Source: Xenophilus aerolatus (lineage in GTDB: Bacteria; Pseudomonadota; Gammaproteobacteria; Burkholderiales; Burkholderiaceae_C). From it: a stretch of 64,000 bases of DNA. Positions 10,019 through 20,275 of the stretch are shown piece after piece. The position numbers and the translations under genes are program-made. Numbering within the stretch: position 1 is the first letter of the stretch; each line of letters opens with the position of its first letter. The notes beneath the pieces were generated by a model. That model was not told the DNA's origin. It was given only the letters and a program-made list of their open reading frames with translations, and made no database searches. The stretch spans positions 620,001 through 684,000 of the forward strand of contig QAIB01000002.1 in assembly GCA_030418545.1 (NCBI GenBank), given 5' to 3'.

Positions 10019-10714
10019 ATGAAGAAGTCGCTCGCTGTTTCCTCTAGGAGACAAAAATCCAACTCCAACCGAACTGAAGCGCCGACTCTGGCCGAGCAGG
10101 CTTATAAGAGGCTTGAGGAGATGATCATTACTCTGCAGCTAGCACCAGGCGTGGTGCTTTCTGAGTATGGTTTGTCGGAACTGCTGGAAATTGGTAGAAC
10201 ACCAATCAGAGAGGCGCTCCAGCGTCTCGCCGGAGAGGGACTGGTTGTGGTCCTCCCCAAGCGAGGGGTTCTTGTTTCCGAAAACAATATTCGCACCCAA
10301 CTCCGATTGCTGGAGTTGCGAAGGGAAGTGCAACGTCTTCTCGCACAACTCGCAGCAGAGCGGGCAACAGAGGAGGAGAGGGCGCATTTTGCCCAGATCG
10401 GCGCTTCTCTGCTTCATGCAGCTAGCGCGCGCGACGAAGGGCTTTTTGCTCAGCTAGATCGAGAACTCGATGAGTGCATGTGGAAAGCGGCTCGCAATGA
10501 GTTCATAACCAAGACGATGGCGCTCATGCGCGGTTTATCGCGCAGGTTCTGGTTCGAGCACTATCGCAGGGTTGGAGATCTTCCGCTGGCGGCCACATTG
10601 CATTCAAAAATGGCCGAGGCGATAGCCAGGGGTCACTCTAAGGATGCCGCTGCGGCCTCCGATCGTCTTGTTGACTACATCGAGAGCTTTGCGCGAGAGA
10701 CCATCACCAATTAG
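10019..10714 (+). CDS. GntR-family regulator with FCD effector domain
   Basis: A 231-residue FadR-subfamily GntR regulator. The N-terminal winged helix has AEQAYKRLEEMII and the recognition segment GRTPIREALQRLAGEGLV; the C-terminal all-helical FCD domain binds a small acid effector. The ATG at 10019 is chosen over an upstream TTG at 9968. It sits upstream of the importer operon and in the same direction, separated by IS debris, so it is the obvious candidate regulator of the cargo. TTGCATGA around its own start codon (10015-10022) resembles part of the motif repeated before the importer gene, which would allow autoregulation. Confidence 0.87.
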   Translation: MKKSLAVSSRRQKSNSNRTEAPTLAEQAYKRLEEMIITLQLAPGVVLSEYGLSELLEIGRTPIREALQRLAGEGLVVVLPKRGVLVSENNIRTQLRLLELRREVQRLLAQLAAERATEEERAHFAQIGASLLHAASARDEGLFAQLDRELDECMWKAARNEFITKTMALMRGLSRRFWFEHYRRVGDLPLAATLHSKMAEAIARGHSKDAAAASDRLVDYIESFARETITN

Positions 10715-10828
10715 AACTTGGGTACCTTGGTGCTGCGAATTGGCCCCGGCGCGCGGAGATTAAGTCAGGCAGTTTGACCCTGCCTCGATTTCGCGTACAG
10801 CAAGAAGTTGGAAACTTCAAAGGTTCGA

Positions 10829-10996
10829 TCACGCGACCTCGGCCGCCTTCCTGTAACCCGTCTCGTCACGCCGATCACGGGCCAGCAACGCCCAGACGAT
10901 TCGAGCGTTCTTGCTGGCGAGTGCCACCGCCGCCACGTTCTTGTTGCGCCGCTGGACCACAAAGGTGGCCCCGGAAATCTGAACACGGCGATGAGT
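10829..10996 (-). pseudogene. IS110-family transposase, C-terminal fragment
   Basis: The minus strand encodes a C-terminal piece ending in NKNVAAVALASKNARIVWALLAR and a short tail, which is the conserved end of IS110-family transposases. The DEDD catalytic domain is absent, so it is a dead fragment. It abuts the IS3 remnant to its right, showing repeated insertion at this spot. Confidence 0.68.
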
Positions 10997-11051
10997 GAAA
11001 ACTCTGCCCTGTGAGCGGTCCGCGAAGAGCGGGCTGACATGGAGCGAGAGC

Positions 11052-11575
11052 ATGAGCAGAAGACCACGCCGGAACTTCTCACCGGCGTTCAAGGCCAAGG
11101 TGGCGCTGGAGGTCAACCGTTCGCCGGCAGCCGCATGCCGCGCCACATGCTCAAGGCACGAGGCTTCGAGGTCGGGCGCAAGCACGTGGCGCCCCTCATG
11201 CGGCGCATGGGCATCAAGGCGCTGTACAGCAAGCCCAACACGAGCCGCAGCATGTGTGATCTACCCGTACCTGTTGCGCGGCCTGGCGATCGAGCGTGCG
11301 AACCAGGTCTGGGCGATGGACCTGACCTGCATCCCGATGGCACGCGGCTTCGTGTACCTGGCCGCGATCATTGACTGACATAGCCGCAAGGTCCCGGCCA
11401 GGGACGTGTCGATGTCGATGGAAGCGGACTTCTGCGTGCGCGTGCTCGACCATGCGATCGCGCGTCACGTCAAGCCGGAGATCTTCGATACCGACCAGGG
11501 TTCGCAGTTCACCAGCATGGTGTTCACCGAGCGGCTCAAGGGCGAGGGCATCGCCATCAGCATGGGCGGTCACAC
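11052..11575 (+). pseudogene. IS3-family transposase remnant (orfA/orfB pieces)
   Basis: The plus strand begins with an orfA start (MSRRPRRNFSPAFKAKVALEV). It then jumps frame and position to orfB: HMLKARGFEVGRKHVAPLMRRMG, then [20 protein letters not shown] with the first catalytic Asp, and DTDQGSQF with the second. The middle of orfA and the C-terminal Glu region are missing. At 11376-11378 a TGA replaces the Trp codon expected in IIDWHSRKV, so even the remaining orfB is interrupted. No function is expected. Confidence 0.8.
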
Positions 11576-11793
11576 GAGATGCCCACCGCGTCGGTCGTGC
11601 GTTCGCGCAAGCGACGCCCGCCCGCCACCGTGGACATCTCTGCACTGCGGTCAACCCCGGCAGCGTTCCACTTGTCGTCGCCCGACTCGTGTTCAGACCG
11701 ATGGGGCCACCTCTCGGCCGCACATCCTCTTAGTACCTCATTTCAAGGGAAAACCCTCTATGAGATACTTTTGCCGCTCATGTAATATACTTG
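11576..11793. other. Non-coding stretch before importer operon
   Basis: About 220 bases after the IS3 remnant. No ORF here resembles a protein I know. The right half becomes AT-rich and leads into the phased motifs upstream of the binding-protein gene, so promoter elements for the operon probably start here. Confidence 0.3.
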
Positions 11794-11864
11794 TGTCATG
11801 CAAGTTGGCATATGACTGCGAAACTGCATGACATCGATTGGTCCTCATCTATCTGTGTCATGCA
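11794..11864. promoter_or_regulatory. Three 9-bp motifs at exact 31-bp spacing, candidate operator
   Basis: TGTCATGCA occurs at 11794-11802 and 11856-11864, and its reverse complement TGCATGACA at 11825-11833. The centres are exactly 31 bases apart, close to three helical turns, so all three lie on one face of the DNA. The last copy ends a few bases before the ribosome site (AAAGGAG, 11865-11870) of the binding-protein gene. Such phasing fits cooperative binding by a regulator; the GntR protein encoded upstream is the likely one. The motif and spacing are seen; the partner is inferred. Confidence 0.6.
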
Positions 11865-11875
11865 AAGGAGACAAA

Positions 11876-13138
11876 ATGAAGTTAAGTCGGCGGACTTTTA
11901 CCCAAGCAACCCTGGGTGCGGCGGCGATATCTGTGGGTGGGCCTCTGTTTGCGCAGGACCGACCTCTGCGTCTTGGCCTGTTGGCGCCGCGATCAGGGGT
12001 GGCTGCCTTCATGGGGGAGGACAGCATTCGAGCCGTTCGGTGGGGGGTGGACCGAATCAACCGGTCGGGGGGGATTGCAGGTAGGAAAGTGGAGCTCGTC
12101 ATTCAGGAGGAGACCACTCCCAAGGACACAGTTGAGCGGTTTCGCCATCTGGCACTGCAGGAGAAGGTGGACGCCATTCATGGACTGATTTCTACCGGCG
12201 TTACTCTGGCAGTCGCCCCCGTCGCAGAGGATGAGCGTGTTCTGCTCCAGTGCTGGGATGGAACGACACAAAACGGAGTGCAAGAGTCGATGCCAAAAAC
12301 TCGTTTTGTGTTCCGGTCGACTGACAACGAGTGTGAAGCAGTGATGAGTTCGCTCATGGCCATCAAACGCTTCAAAGGTAAGTTCGCAACTATTGCAGGA
12401 GTGAATTCCGACTATTCGTATGGGCGAAACTGCTGGGAAACGTTCAAGACGTTGTTGTCTCGCTATGACATCGAGGCCAAGGTTGTTTCTGAGCAATGGA
12501 TCCGGGTTGGTGCCACCGATCTCACGACGAACGTGGCGGCATTGAACGCCGCCAAGCCTGATCTGATTTTCAATTCGCTCTTCCTCTCCGATCTTCCTAT
12601 CTTTCTTCGGCAGGCCTCCGCGGCAGGTCTGCTGGCCAACGCAAAGATCGTGTCGACCGTGGCGGGTGGTCAAATCAATGACCTGCGGTCCAGTTTCGTT
12701 CCCGAGGGTGCATTGCTGGGGCAGAACACCTTCTACTTTGACTTGCCCGGAGCATCCGAATTGCAGAAGTCGTTTGTTGCGGAATACAGGGACCGCTACA
12801 AGGCCATTCCGACCACATCGGCTGACCGCGCCTACTTCAATCTGATGGCTTACAAAGCCGGTGTCGAGAAGGCGGCGAAGGCTGCCGGCCGCTGGCCAAA
12901 AACTGATGAGATCGCTGATGCCATTGCCGGAAACGACATCGAAAGTCTAGGTGGCCGAGGGCGTTATCGGGCCGACAAGATTGCCGAACAGATGTTCTAC
13001 CAAGGCTTCAGTAAGAACAGTACTCAGCATGAGTACCCGGGGCTGTCCGATATTACCGCCGCGTTTTCTGATCAATTGCAGAAGCCTGCAGGCGCAGACT
13101 ACTGGAAATGGATCAAGACTGCAGATTTCCGCGTGTAA
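11876..13138 (+). CDS. ABC transporter periplasmic binding protein (LivK/urea-type)
   Basis: A 420-residue type I periplasmic binding protein of the branched-chain amino acid/amide importer class. The N-terminus SRRTFTQATLGAAAISVGG is a twin-arginine-type signal ending near LFAQ, so export may be by Tat. The body has the Leu/Ile/Val-BP pattern (LRLGLLAPRSG, GVDRINRSGGIAGRKVELV). The start at 11876 follows a near-perfect ribosome site. It is the first gene of the importer operon and is separated from the permease genes by a strong hairpin. Relatives bind amino acids, amides or aromatic acids; the ligand here is unknown. Confidence 0.9.
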   Translation: MKLSRRTFTQATLGAAAISVGGPLFAQDRPLRLGLLAPRSGVAAFMGEDSIRAVRWGVDRINRSGGIAGRKVELVIQEETTPKDTVERFRHLALQEKVDAIHGLISTGVTLAVAPVAEDERVLLQCWDGTTQNGVQESMPKTRFVFRSTDNECEAVMSSLMAIKRFKGKFATIAGVNSDYSYGRNCWETFKTLLSRYDIEAKVVSEQWIRVGATDLTTNVAALNAAKPDLIFNSLFLSDLPIFLRQASAAGLLANAKIVSTVAGGQINDLRSSFVPEGALLGQNTFYFDLPGASELQKSFVAEYRDRYKAIPTTSADRAYFNLMAYKAGVEKAAKAAGRWPKTDEIADAIAGNDIESLGGRGRYRADKIAEQMFYQGFSKNSTQHEYPGLSDITAAFSDQLQKPAGADYWKWIKTADFRV

Positions 13139-13145
13139 TTATTCG

Positions 13146-13178
13146 TTAGCGGAGTGTGCTTTAAGCGTACTCCGCTAA
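13146..13178 (+). promoter_or_regulatory. Strong intercistronic hairpin in the importer operon
   Basis: The arms TTAGCGGAGTGTGCTT and AAGCGTACTCCGCTAA pair over 16 positions in RNA (14 standard pairs and two G-U) with a one-base loop. It lies directly after the binding-protein stop codon. It is followed by only a weak T/A tract, so it may act as a partial terminator or as a 3' stabiliser. Either would make more binding protein than permease, as is common in ABC importer operons. Confidence 0.7.
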
Positions 13179-13203
13179 GTTAAAAATTCCGTACACGCAT
13201 GAA

Positions 13204-14097
13204 ATGGATGCTTCAATGCAGTATGCCAACCTCTTTTTAGCCGGTCTCTTCCAAGCCGCGATTTTGTTTCTTGTCGCCTGCGGTCTGCAACTCATCTTTG
13301 GCGTTCAAAAGGTCGTCAATCTTGCCTGTGGTTCGTTCTATGCGCTGGGAGCGTTTTTTGCTATTACGGCTGTCGGCCTCTTGCACCAATGGCAAATGCC
13401 GATGATTTTTCTTGTTCCAGCACTTGTGTTGTCTGGTGTACTCGTTGGAACAGTCGGAGCTCCGTTAGAGTTGTTGTTACGTCCCGTATATAGGCGAGAC
13501 CCTAGCTATCAACTTTTGCTGACCTTTGGTCTTTTGCTGATGTTCCAGGATGTTTTTCGTTTTTTCTGGGGTGCTGCACCGAGATCAATGGACAGCTCTC
13601 TATATGGAATATATGGAACGATCGACATAAGTGGATTGCAGATCCCTGTATATAACTTTCTTGTCATTGGAGCGAGCATCCTAATCGCAATGATTTTAGG
13701 ATTGTCACTCAAGCGAACCCGTATTGGACGGATCGTACGGGCTACGGCTGAAAATCGGAACATGACTGAAGCATTGGGTGTTAATTCATCCAAAGTATTC
13801 ACAATGGTTTTTACGCTGGGCTGCATTCTAGGAACTGTGGGTGGGGCATTGGTTATTCCCACTTCGGCTGCCTCTATGACCATGGCCGCTGAACTCGTGG
13901 TGGAGGCCTTTGCAGTTGTTGTGATCGGGGGCTTGGGCAGCATGGCTGGGGCTGCTGTTGGCGCCATCATTGTCGGGCTCATGCGGGCGTTCGCAGTTTC
14001 GTTAGCTCCTGAAGTGGAGATTCTCTCCATCTATCTAGTTGTCGTTGTTGTCCTCTTGATTCGCCCTGTTGGATTGTTTGGAAGGAGCGCATCTTGA
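13204..14097 (+). CDS. ABC importer permease, LivH type
   Basis: A 297-residue inner-membrane permease of the branched-chain amino acid importer family, with about eight hydrophobic segments. The cytoplasmic loop EALGVNSSKVFTMVFTLG and the stretch VVIGGLGSMAGAAVGAIIVG are family hallmarks. The ATG at 13204 is used; MQYANL at 13216 is an alternative. The gene overlaps the LivM-type gene by four bases. It pairs with that protein to form the membrane channel. Confidence 0.9.
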   Translation: MDASMQYANLFLAGLFQAAILFLVACGLQLIFGVQKVVNLACGSFYALGAFFAITAVGLLHQWQMPMIFLVPALVLSGVLVGTVGAPLELLLRPVYRRDPSYQLLLTFGLLLMFQDVFRFFWGAAPRSMDSSLYGIYGTIDISGLQIPVYNFLVIGASILIAMILGLSLKRTRIGRIVRATAENRNMTEALGVNSSKVFTMVFTLGCILGTVGGALVIPTSAASMTMAAELVVEAFAVVVIGGLGSMAGAAVGAIIVGLMRAFAVSLAPEVEILSIYLVVVVVLLIRPVGLFGRSAS

Positions 14098-15110
14098 GCG
14101 CAGTATTTGACGTAATTTCTCCGAGAATTCGGCCTCGGCCGAAGCCGCGGTTGCTTAACGGCGTTATTCCATTTGTTGTGTTGCTAGCTGGACTTGCAAT
14201 TGCACCTTTGATGCTAACGCCGTACAGCACCGTGATGCTTATGCCTGCCTTGGCATTTGGAATCGCTCTTCTCGGCATGAATCTTCTGTTTGGCTACACG
14301 GGGTTGCTGTCCTTTGGCCATGCAATGTTCTTGGCTGTAGGGGCATACGTGGCGGCCGCAGCGACCCAGGCGGGCGTTCTCCACTTTGAGTTGATCTTGA
14401 TCGCAGCAGCGAGTTTGGGAGGACTATTCGCATTGGCGATTGGTGCTCTCTGTGTCCGTTTCACACATATCTTCTTTGGCATGCTCACACTTGCGTTTGG
14501 CATGCTTCTTCACTCTTTCCTGTTCAAGTTCTACAACTTGACAGGAGGTGATCAAGGTATGCGTGTCCTGCGGCCGATGTTACTGGGGCAGGATTGGGAT
14601 ATGACTGCGACTCAGTTTCTCAGTGGTCCGTTCTATTACTACTGTTTGATAGTTTATGTGCTGCTCGGATTGCTCACCTGGCGCATCGTCAGTTCGCCTC
14701 TTGGCCTCCAGCTGCGCGCTATTAGAGACAATGAGAGCAAGGCTCGGTACCTTGGCGTACGTGTCTATCGCCTCCGACTGTTTGCCTTTGTAGTGTCTGG
14801 CGTTTTCGGTGCAATCGCTGGCGCGATGTTGGGGGTTTCCACTGGACTTGCTGATCCGGAGCTTGCGTATTGGCCTCAGTCAGGCAATCTTATTTTCATG
14901 ATGATTCTTGGGGGGGCTGGAACCTTTGTGGGGCCTGGGGTAGGGGCGCTCATTTTTGTTCTGCTGCATGAAGTACTGGTATCGAGTACGGCCTACTGGA
15001 GATTTATGTTGGGTGCTACGTTGGTGTTTCTCGTGCTTGTGCTTCCAGAAGGATTGATCGGCACGATTTCCAATCACTTGCAACGTCGTGTAAGGGGAGA
15101 TGCCCAATGA
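14094..15110 (+). CDS. ABC importer permease, LivM type
   Basis: A 338-residue second permease of the same importer. It has multiple hydrophobic segments, the conserved LSFGHAMFLAVGAYVAA stretch and the cytoplasmic loop AIRDNESKARYLGVRVYRLR. Its start overlaps the LivH-type gene, and its stop overlaps the first ATPase gene, by four bases each. No damage is seen. Confidence 0.9.
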   Translation: MSAVFDVISPRIRPRPKPRLLNGVIPFVVLLAGLAIAPLMLTPYSTVMLMPALAFGIALLGMNLLFGYTGLLSFGHAMFLAVGAYVAAAATQAGVLHFELILIAAASLGGLFALAIGALCVRFTHIFFGMLTLAFGMLLHSFLFKFYNLTGGDQGMRVLRPMLLGQDWDMTATQFLSGPFYYYCLIVYVLLGLLTWRIVSSPLGLQLRAIRDNESKARYLGVRVYRLRLFAFVVSGVFGAIAGAMLGVSTGLADPELAYWPQSGNLIFMMILGGAGTFVGPGVGALIFVLLHEVLVSSTAYWRFMLGATLVFLVLVLPEGLIGTISNHLQRRVRGDAQ

Positions 15111-15901
15111 GTGCCATGTTGAGCGCATGCAATGTATCCAAATCTTATGGATCGTACCAAGCTCTAAAGAATGTGTCTTTGGAGATCGGAGGCGGTGAAT
15201 TCGTGTCAATAGTCGGCCCGAATGGAGCAGGGAAGACCACACTCGTCAATGTGTTGACGGGGTTGGCGGCCCCCTCCCAAGGGACGGTGCATTTCATGGG
15301 AAATAGTATTGCTGGAGTAGGTCCGGTTAAGTTGGCTGCGATGGGCATGGCCCGTTCATTCCAGCTGGTCAATATTTTTCCAGAGGTGAGCGTTTGGGAG
15401 ACGATCGCAGTTGCTGTAAGTTCAAGGTTGCGTAGAGCTTCGAATCCATTACGAACATTGACCAAAGATCCTCAGATCGAGGACGAAGTTCAGCATATTG
15501 CTGGAACACTTGGCTTGCATCACAAGCTTTTTGAACGAGCTGGTTCTCTCTCACAAGGAGAGAAAAAACTCCTTGATATCGCCAGCGCATTTGCACTTCG
15601 TCCTAAGGCCATCCTTTTAGATGAACCTACTTCGGGCGTCTCAAGTGGAGACAAATACGGGATTATGGAACTGTTAGTGAAGGCGGCACGCTCGGAAGGG
15701 GTGAGCGCCATCATTCAAGTCGAGCATGACATGACACTGGTCGCACGTTACTCGCATCGGGTGATCGCGCTTCAGGAAGGGCGTGTGATTGGAGATATGT
15801 CTCCGGATGTTTTCTTTAAGGACTCCTTGATGCTTGAAGCAGTGATCGGCCCTGTCCACAGTAGTCAGAAAAAAAACGAGGGGGAACACCAGCCATGCTG
15901 A
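15107..15901 (+). CDS. ABC importer ATP-binding protein, LivG type
   Basis: A 264-residue ATPase subunit. It has Walker A GPNGAGKT, the signature LSQGEKK, Walker B ILLDEPTSGV and the switch His in VEHDMTLVARY. The family-typical LVNVLTGLAAPSQG follows Walker A. It overlaps the preceding permease gene by four bases and the next ATPase gene by seven. The last 15 residues are polar and unlike LivG, probably a neutral extension. Confidence 0.9.
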   Translation: MSAMLSACNVSKSYGSYQALKNVSLEIGGGEFVSIVGPNGAGKTTLVNVLTGLAAPSQGTVHFMGNSIAGVGPVKLAAMGMARSFQLVNIFPEVSVWETIAVAVSSRLRRASNPLRTLTKDPQIEDEVQHIAGTLGLHHKLFERAGSLSQGEKKLLDIASAFALRPKAILLDEPTSGVSSGDKYGIMELLVKAARSEGVSAIIQVEHDMTLVARYSHRVIALQEGRVIGDMSPDVFFKDSLMLEAVIGPVHSSQKKNEGEHQPC

Positions 15902-16620
15902 ACGTGTCCGAACTGACCGTGGACATCCAGGGAAGTCGAATTCTTCGAGGTATCAGTCTTGAGGTTCGCGCCGGTGAACTGGTATGTCTTCTCGGCAGAA
16001 ATGGAGCGGGAAAGACCACCACTTTTCGGTCGTTGATGGGCTATCTTCGGCCCGTTTCCGGGCGCATCTCGTGGGAAGATAAAGATCTTGCGCGCTTGAG
16101 CACATGGCAGATTGCGCAACTGGGCATTGGCTTTTCCCCTGAAGAATCGGAAGTGTATGCCGACCTCACGGTCGAGGAAAACATTGAACTTCCGACGTGG
16201 ACTCGTACCTGTGGCAGACCTGCTGCGGAGCGCATTTCGGAAGCATATCGTATTTTCCCCAAGCTGGAACGATACCGTAAACGCGGGGGGGCAGAGCTTT
16301 CGGGTGGCGAGCGCAAGATGGTATCTATCGCCCGCGCATTGGCTCTCGACGCAGAACTCCTTTTACTCGACGAACCTTTTGAAGGTCTCTCACCCGCCAT
16401 CATTCCACTTGTAGCGGAGGGAGTCGCCGCGATTCGCCAATCTGGGAAAGCCATTGTGATGGCTGAATCCAATTTGCATCATGTTCCAGATTACATAGAT
16501 AAACTAGTGGTGATTGAGCGCGGTGAAATTATTTACACGGGCTCGTTGAGCGGAGCTCTCGGGGACGTGGAGGTTATGAAAATTATCGCGGGTGCCGTGG
16601 ATGCGGAACCTCAAACTTGA
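15895..16620 (+). CDS. ABC importer ATP-binding protein, LivF type
   Basis: A 241-residue second ATPase subunit. It has Walker A GRNGAGKT, the signature LSGGERK and Walker B LLLLDEPFEGLSP; the switch region reads AESNLHHVPDY. With the preceding four genes it completes a binding protein/two permeases/two ATPases importer. The opening MLNVSELTVDIQGSRILRG is normal for LivF. It is the last importer gene of the operon, followed 13 bases later by a small hypothetical gene. Confidence 0.9.
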   Translation: MLNVSELTVDIQGSRILRGISLEVRAGELVCLLGRNGAGKTTTFRSLMGYLRPVSGRISWEDKDLARLSTWQIAQLGIGFSPEESEVYADLTVEENIELPTWTRTCGRPAAERISEAYRIFPKLERYRKRGGAELSGGERKMVSIARALALDAELLLLDEPFEGLSPAIIPLVAEGVAAIRQSGKAIVMAESNLHHVPDYIDKLVVIERGEIIYTGSLSGALGDVEVMKIIAGAVDAEPQT

Positions 16621-16633
16621 CCAGGGGCGAGAT

Positions 16634-16933
16634 ATGAAGACATATACGGGCGATCGAACTATCGATGGAATTAAAGTGCTCGCCGATGGCCAATTGTTGC
16701 CTGACCGGACCGACCTGCGTCGCTATGCGGAAATGGGGTTCGAATGGGGGTACGAAGGTGCCGAGCCGCGGCAGTTGGCTTTCGCTCTTCTTTTGGATCA
16801 CACCGGTGACTTGAATCTTTCCGCTGATTCTTGCGAATCTTTCATGAAGGTCATGGTTGCAAATTTTGATAATGAGTGGAGCATTGCTTCCGCAGATATT
16901 GAAAACTGGCTACGAAGCAAGTCAAGGTATTGA
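16634..16933 (+). CDS. DUF6166-like small protein
   Basis: A 99-residue soluble protein with the pattern YTGDRTIDGIKVLADGQ, then FEWGYEGAEPRQLAFALLLDH and a conserved VMVANFDNEWSIASADI near the end. I recognise this as DUF6166, whose function is unknown. The start at 16634 has a purine-rich ribosome site; upstream in-frame ATGs would run into livF. Its position right after the importer suggests it is co-transcribed with the cargo genes. Confidence 0.62.
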   Translation: MKTYTGDRTIDGIKVLADGQLLPDRTDLRRYAEMGFEWGYEGAEPRQLAFALLLDHTGDLNLSADSCESFMKVMVANFDNEWSIASADIENWLRSKSRY

Positions 16934-17000
16934 CTGCGGCTGAAATCGAGTGTTGTTGGCAGGCATGCCCCTGTTGGGGTCAATTTAATTGGAGGTTTTC

Positions 17001-17792
17001 ATGGAGCTTCAATCTACTATGATGAAGGAACGCCAGCGTCGATATCGCAAAGAGTATCGACATCGTGTGGCGGGTTGGTACCACGGTTGGCTGCACTTGG
17101 CGATCATTGCCATCAGCGGTTTCACGGCGCTCTACATCTATGCTGCCAATCTTCGCAACGTCCAACTGTGGGAATGGCTGGCCTTGCCATTGGGTTTCAT
17201 GGCTTATCAACTCACCGAATACTTGCTGCATGCGCATGTAATGCATCGGCCTCGCAAGAACGTCATTTTCCGGGCGCTCTATGTGCGACACACATTGATG
17301 CATCATCAGTTCTTTACGCGCGAAGAAATGCGTTTCGCGGATCATAGAGATTGGCGTGTAACGTTCTTTCCCCCTTTCACAATGATCGTGCTTACCTTGC
17401 TGTCTCTCGTGCCATCGCTCGTCGCTGGCTGGATTCTCTCCCCTAATTTCGGCTGGCTGTTGATGGCCGCGCTGACGGGTAGCTACATGTTCTATGAACT
17501 CGTTCATTTCTCATGCCATGTGAACGACAACTGGCTTATTCGAAATACGCCGATTATTAATACTGCGCGCCGGCATCATACGGCGCATCACGATCATCCA
17601 TTGATGATGGAAGTTAATATGGGTATCGGAACCCCTATTTTTGATTGGTTGTTTGGAACCTCCGATCTCAAAAGAGGATTTTGGGGTCATATCTTTAACG
17701 GCTACAGCACGCGTTATTTGAAGCAAGATCTTCGAAAAACAGTTCGTACACCCAATTCAAATGATGGCGTTGTGAAATCGGCAAGCTTCTAA
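17001..17792 (+). CDS. Membrane fatty acid hydroxylase/sterol desaturase family protein
   Basis: A 263-residue integral membrane protein with four hydrophobic stretches and the histidine clusters of the diiron hydroxylase superfamily: HAHVMH, HTLMHH, HFSCH and HHTAHHDH. These ligands would hold two irons that use oxygen to hydroxylate or desaturate a hydrocarbon chain or ring. The ATG at 17001 has a GGAGG ribosome site six bases upstream. It sits between the importer and the small membrane protein, which suggests an oxidation step in the cargo pathway. An electron donor is not evident nearby. Confidence 0.82.
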   Translation: MELQSTMMKERQRRYRKEYRHRVAGWYHGWLHLAIIAISGFTALYIYAANLRNVQLWEWLALPLGFMAYQLTEYLLHAHVMHRPRKNVIFRALYVRHTLMHHQFFTREEMRFADHRDWRVTFFPPFTMIVLTLLSLVPSLVAGWILSPNFGWLLMAALTGSYMFYELVHFSCHVNDNWLIRNTPIINTARRHHTAHHDHPLMMEVNMGIGTPIFDWLFGTSDLKRGFWGHIFNGYSTRYLKQDLRKTVRTPNSNDGVVKSASF

Positions 17793-17821
17793 CATGACTG
17801 CCAAATATCCGGAGTGATTAA

Positions 17822-18010
17822 ATGCCAACTAAATTCAAAGTAATTATTTCCATACTGATTTTGATGCTCTTCGGGGTGATAGGTTTGTATGAGTTTTCGA
17901 TTGATCTTCGAACGGCTGGTTGGGCTGCATTTTTCTTGGGCGGGTTTATGGTGTTTTCGATCTGGATTTTTCCTGAGGTAAGCAGGGATGATCCTGTCGA
18001 CGCCAATTGA
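17822..18010 (+). CDS. Small two-helix membrane protein
   Basis: A 62-residue protein with two hydrophobic segments (about residues 6-23 and 32-50) joined by a short acidic loop, and a charged tail. It has an acceptable ribosome site (GGAGTG) and follows the hydroxylase gene by 29 bases in the same direction. I recognise no family. A role as a partner or stabiliser of the membrane hydroxylase is only a guess from position. Confidence 0.6.
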   Translation: MPTKFKVIISILILMLFGVIGLYEFSIDLRTAGWAAFFLGGFMVFSIWIFPEVSRDDPVDAN

Positions 18011-18176
18011 GCGGCAGAGGGGTGCTCTGATTACTTCTACTTCAGATCGGATTAAGAAAATGTTCGCTCTCAAGGCAGACGCAGATGTGTGGTCGTTCTG
18101 TTTGATTTAGAACAAGTTCGTTGGTACAGCTTTGGCGGCCAGTGACGTCATACTTAACTTAACCTAGTACATCCTG

Positions 18177-20075
<1,899 letters not shown>

Positions 20076-20275
20076 AAGAAAACACACCGGAATTGCCGAA
20101 ACGTGCCTCACTTGCGTACGGTAGTAGCAAAGCTTTGAAGTCAGCCCTCTGTCACAAACAGACGGAGAGAGTTGTGCAGTCCATCACCTCGGTATCAAAG
20201 CCAACACACGGTAAAATCCCAGTGATTGCTGGCCCGAATGAGGGGGCGTGTTGAATCTCTGATTTGCTCCATTCA
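20076..20275. other. Junction between cargo and relaxase
   Basis: About 200 bases between the convergent prpE and relaxase genes. A small hairpin (TCTGT/ACAGA, 20148-20162) is present but lacks a T tract. I see no gene. Confidence 0.4.

Noticed and set aside
20076-20275. Possible transfer origin near the relaxase gene
   Set aside because: Only a 5-bp hairpin is visible; I see no convincing nick-site pattern and cannot place oriT by eye.
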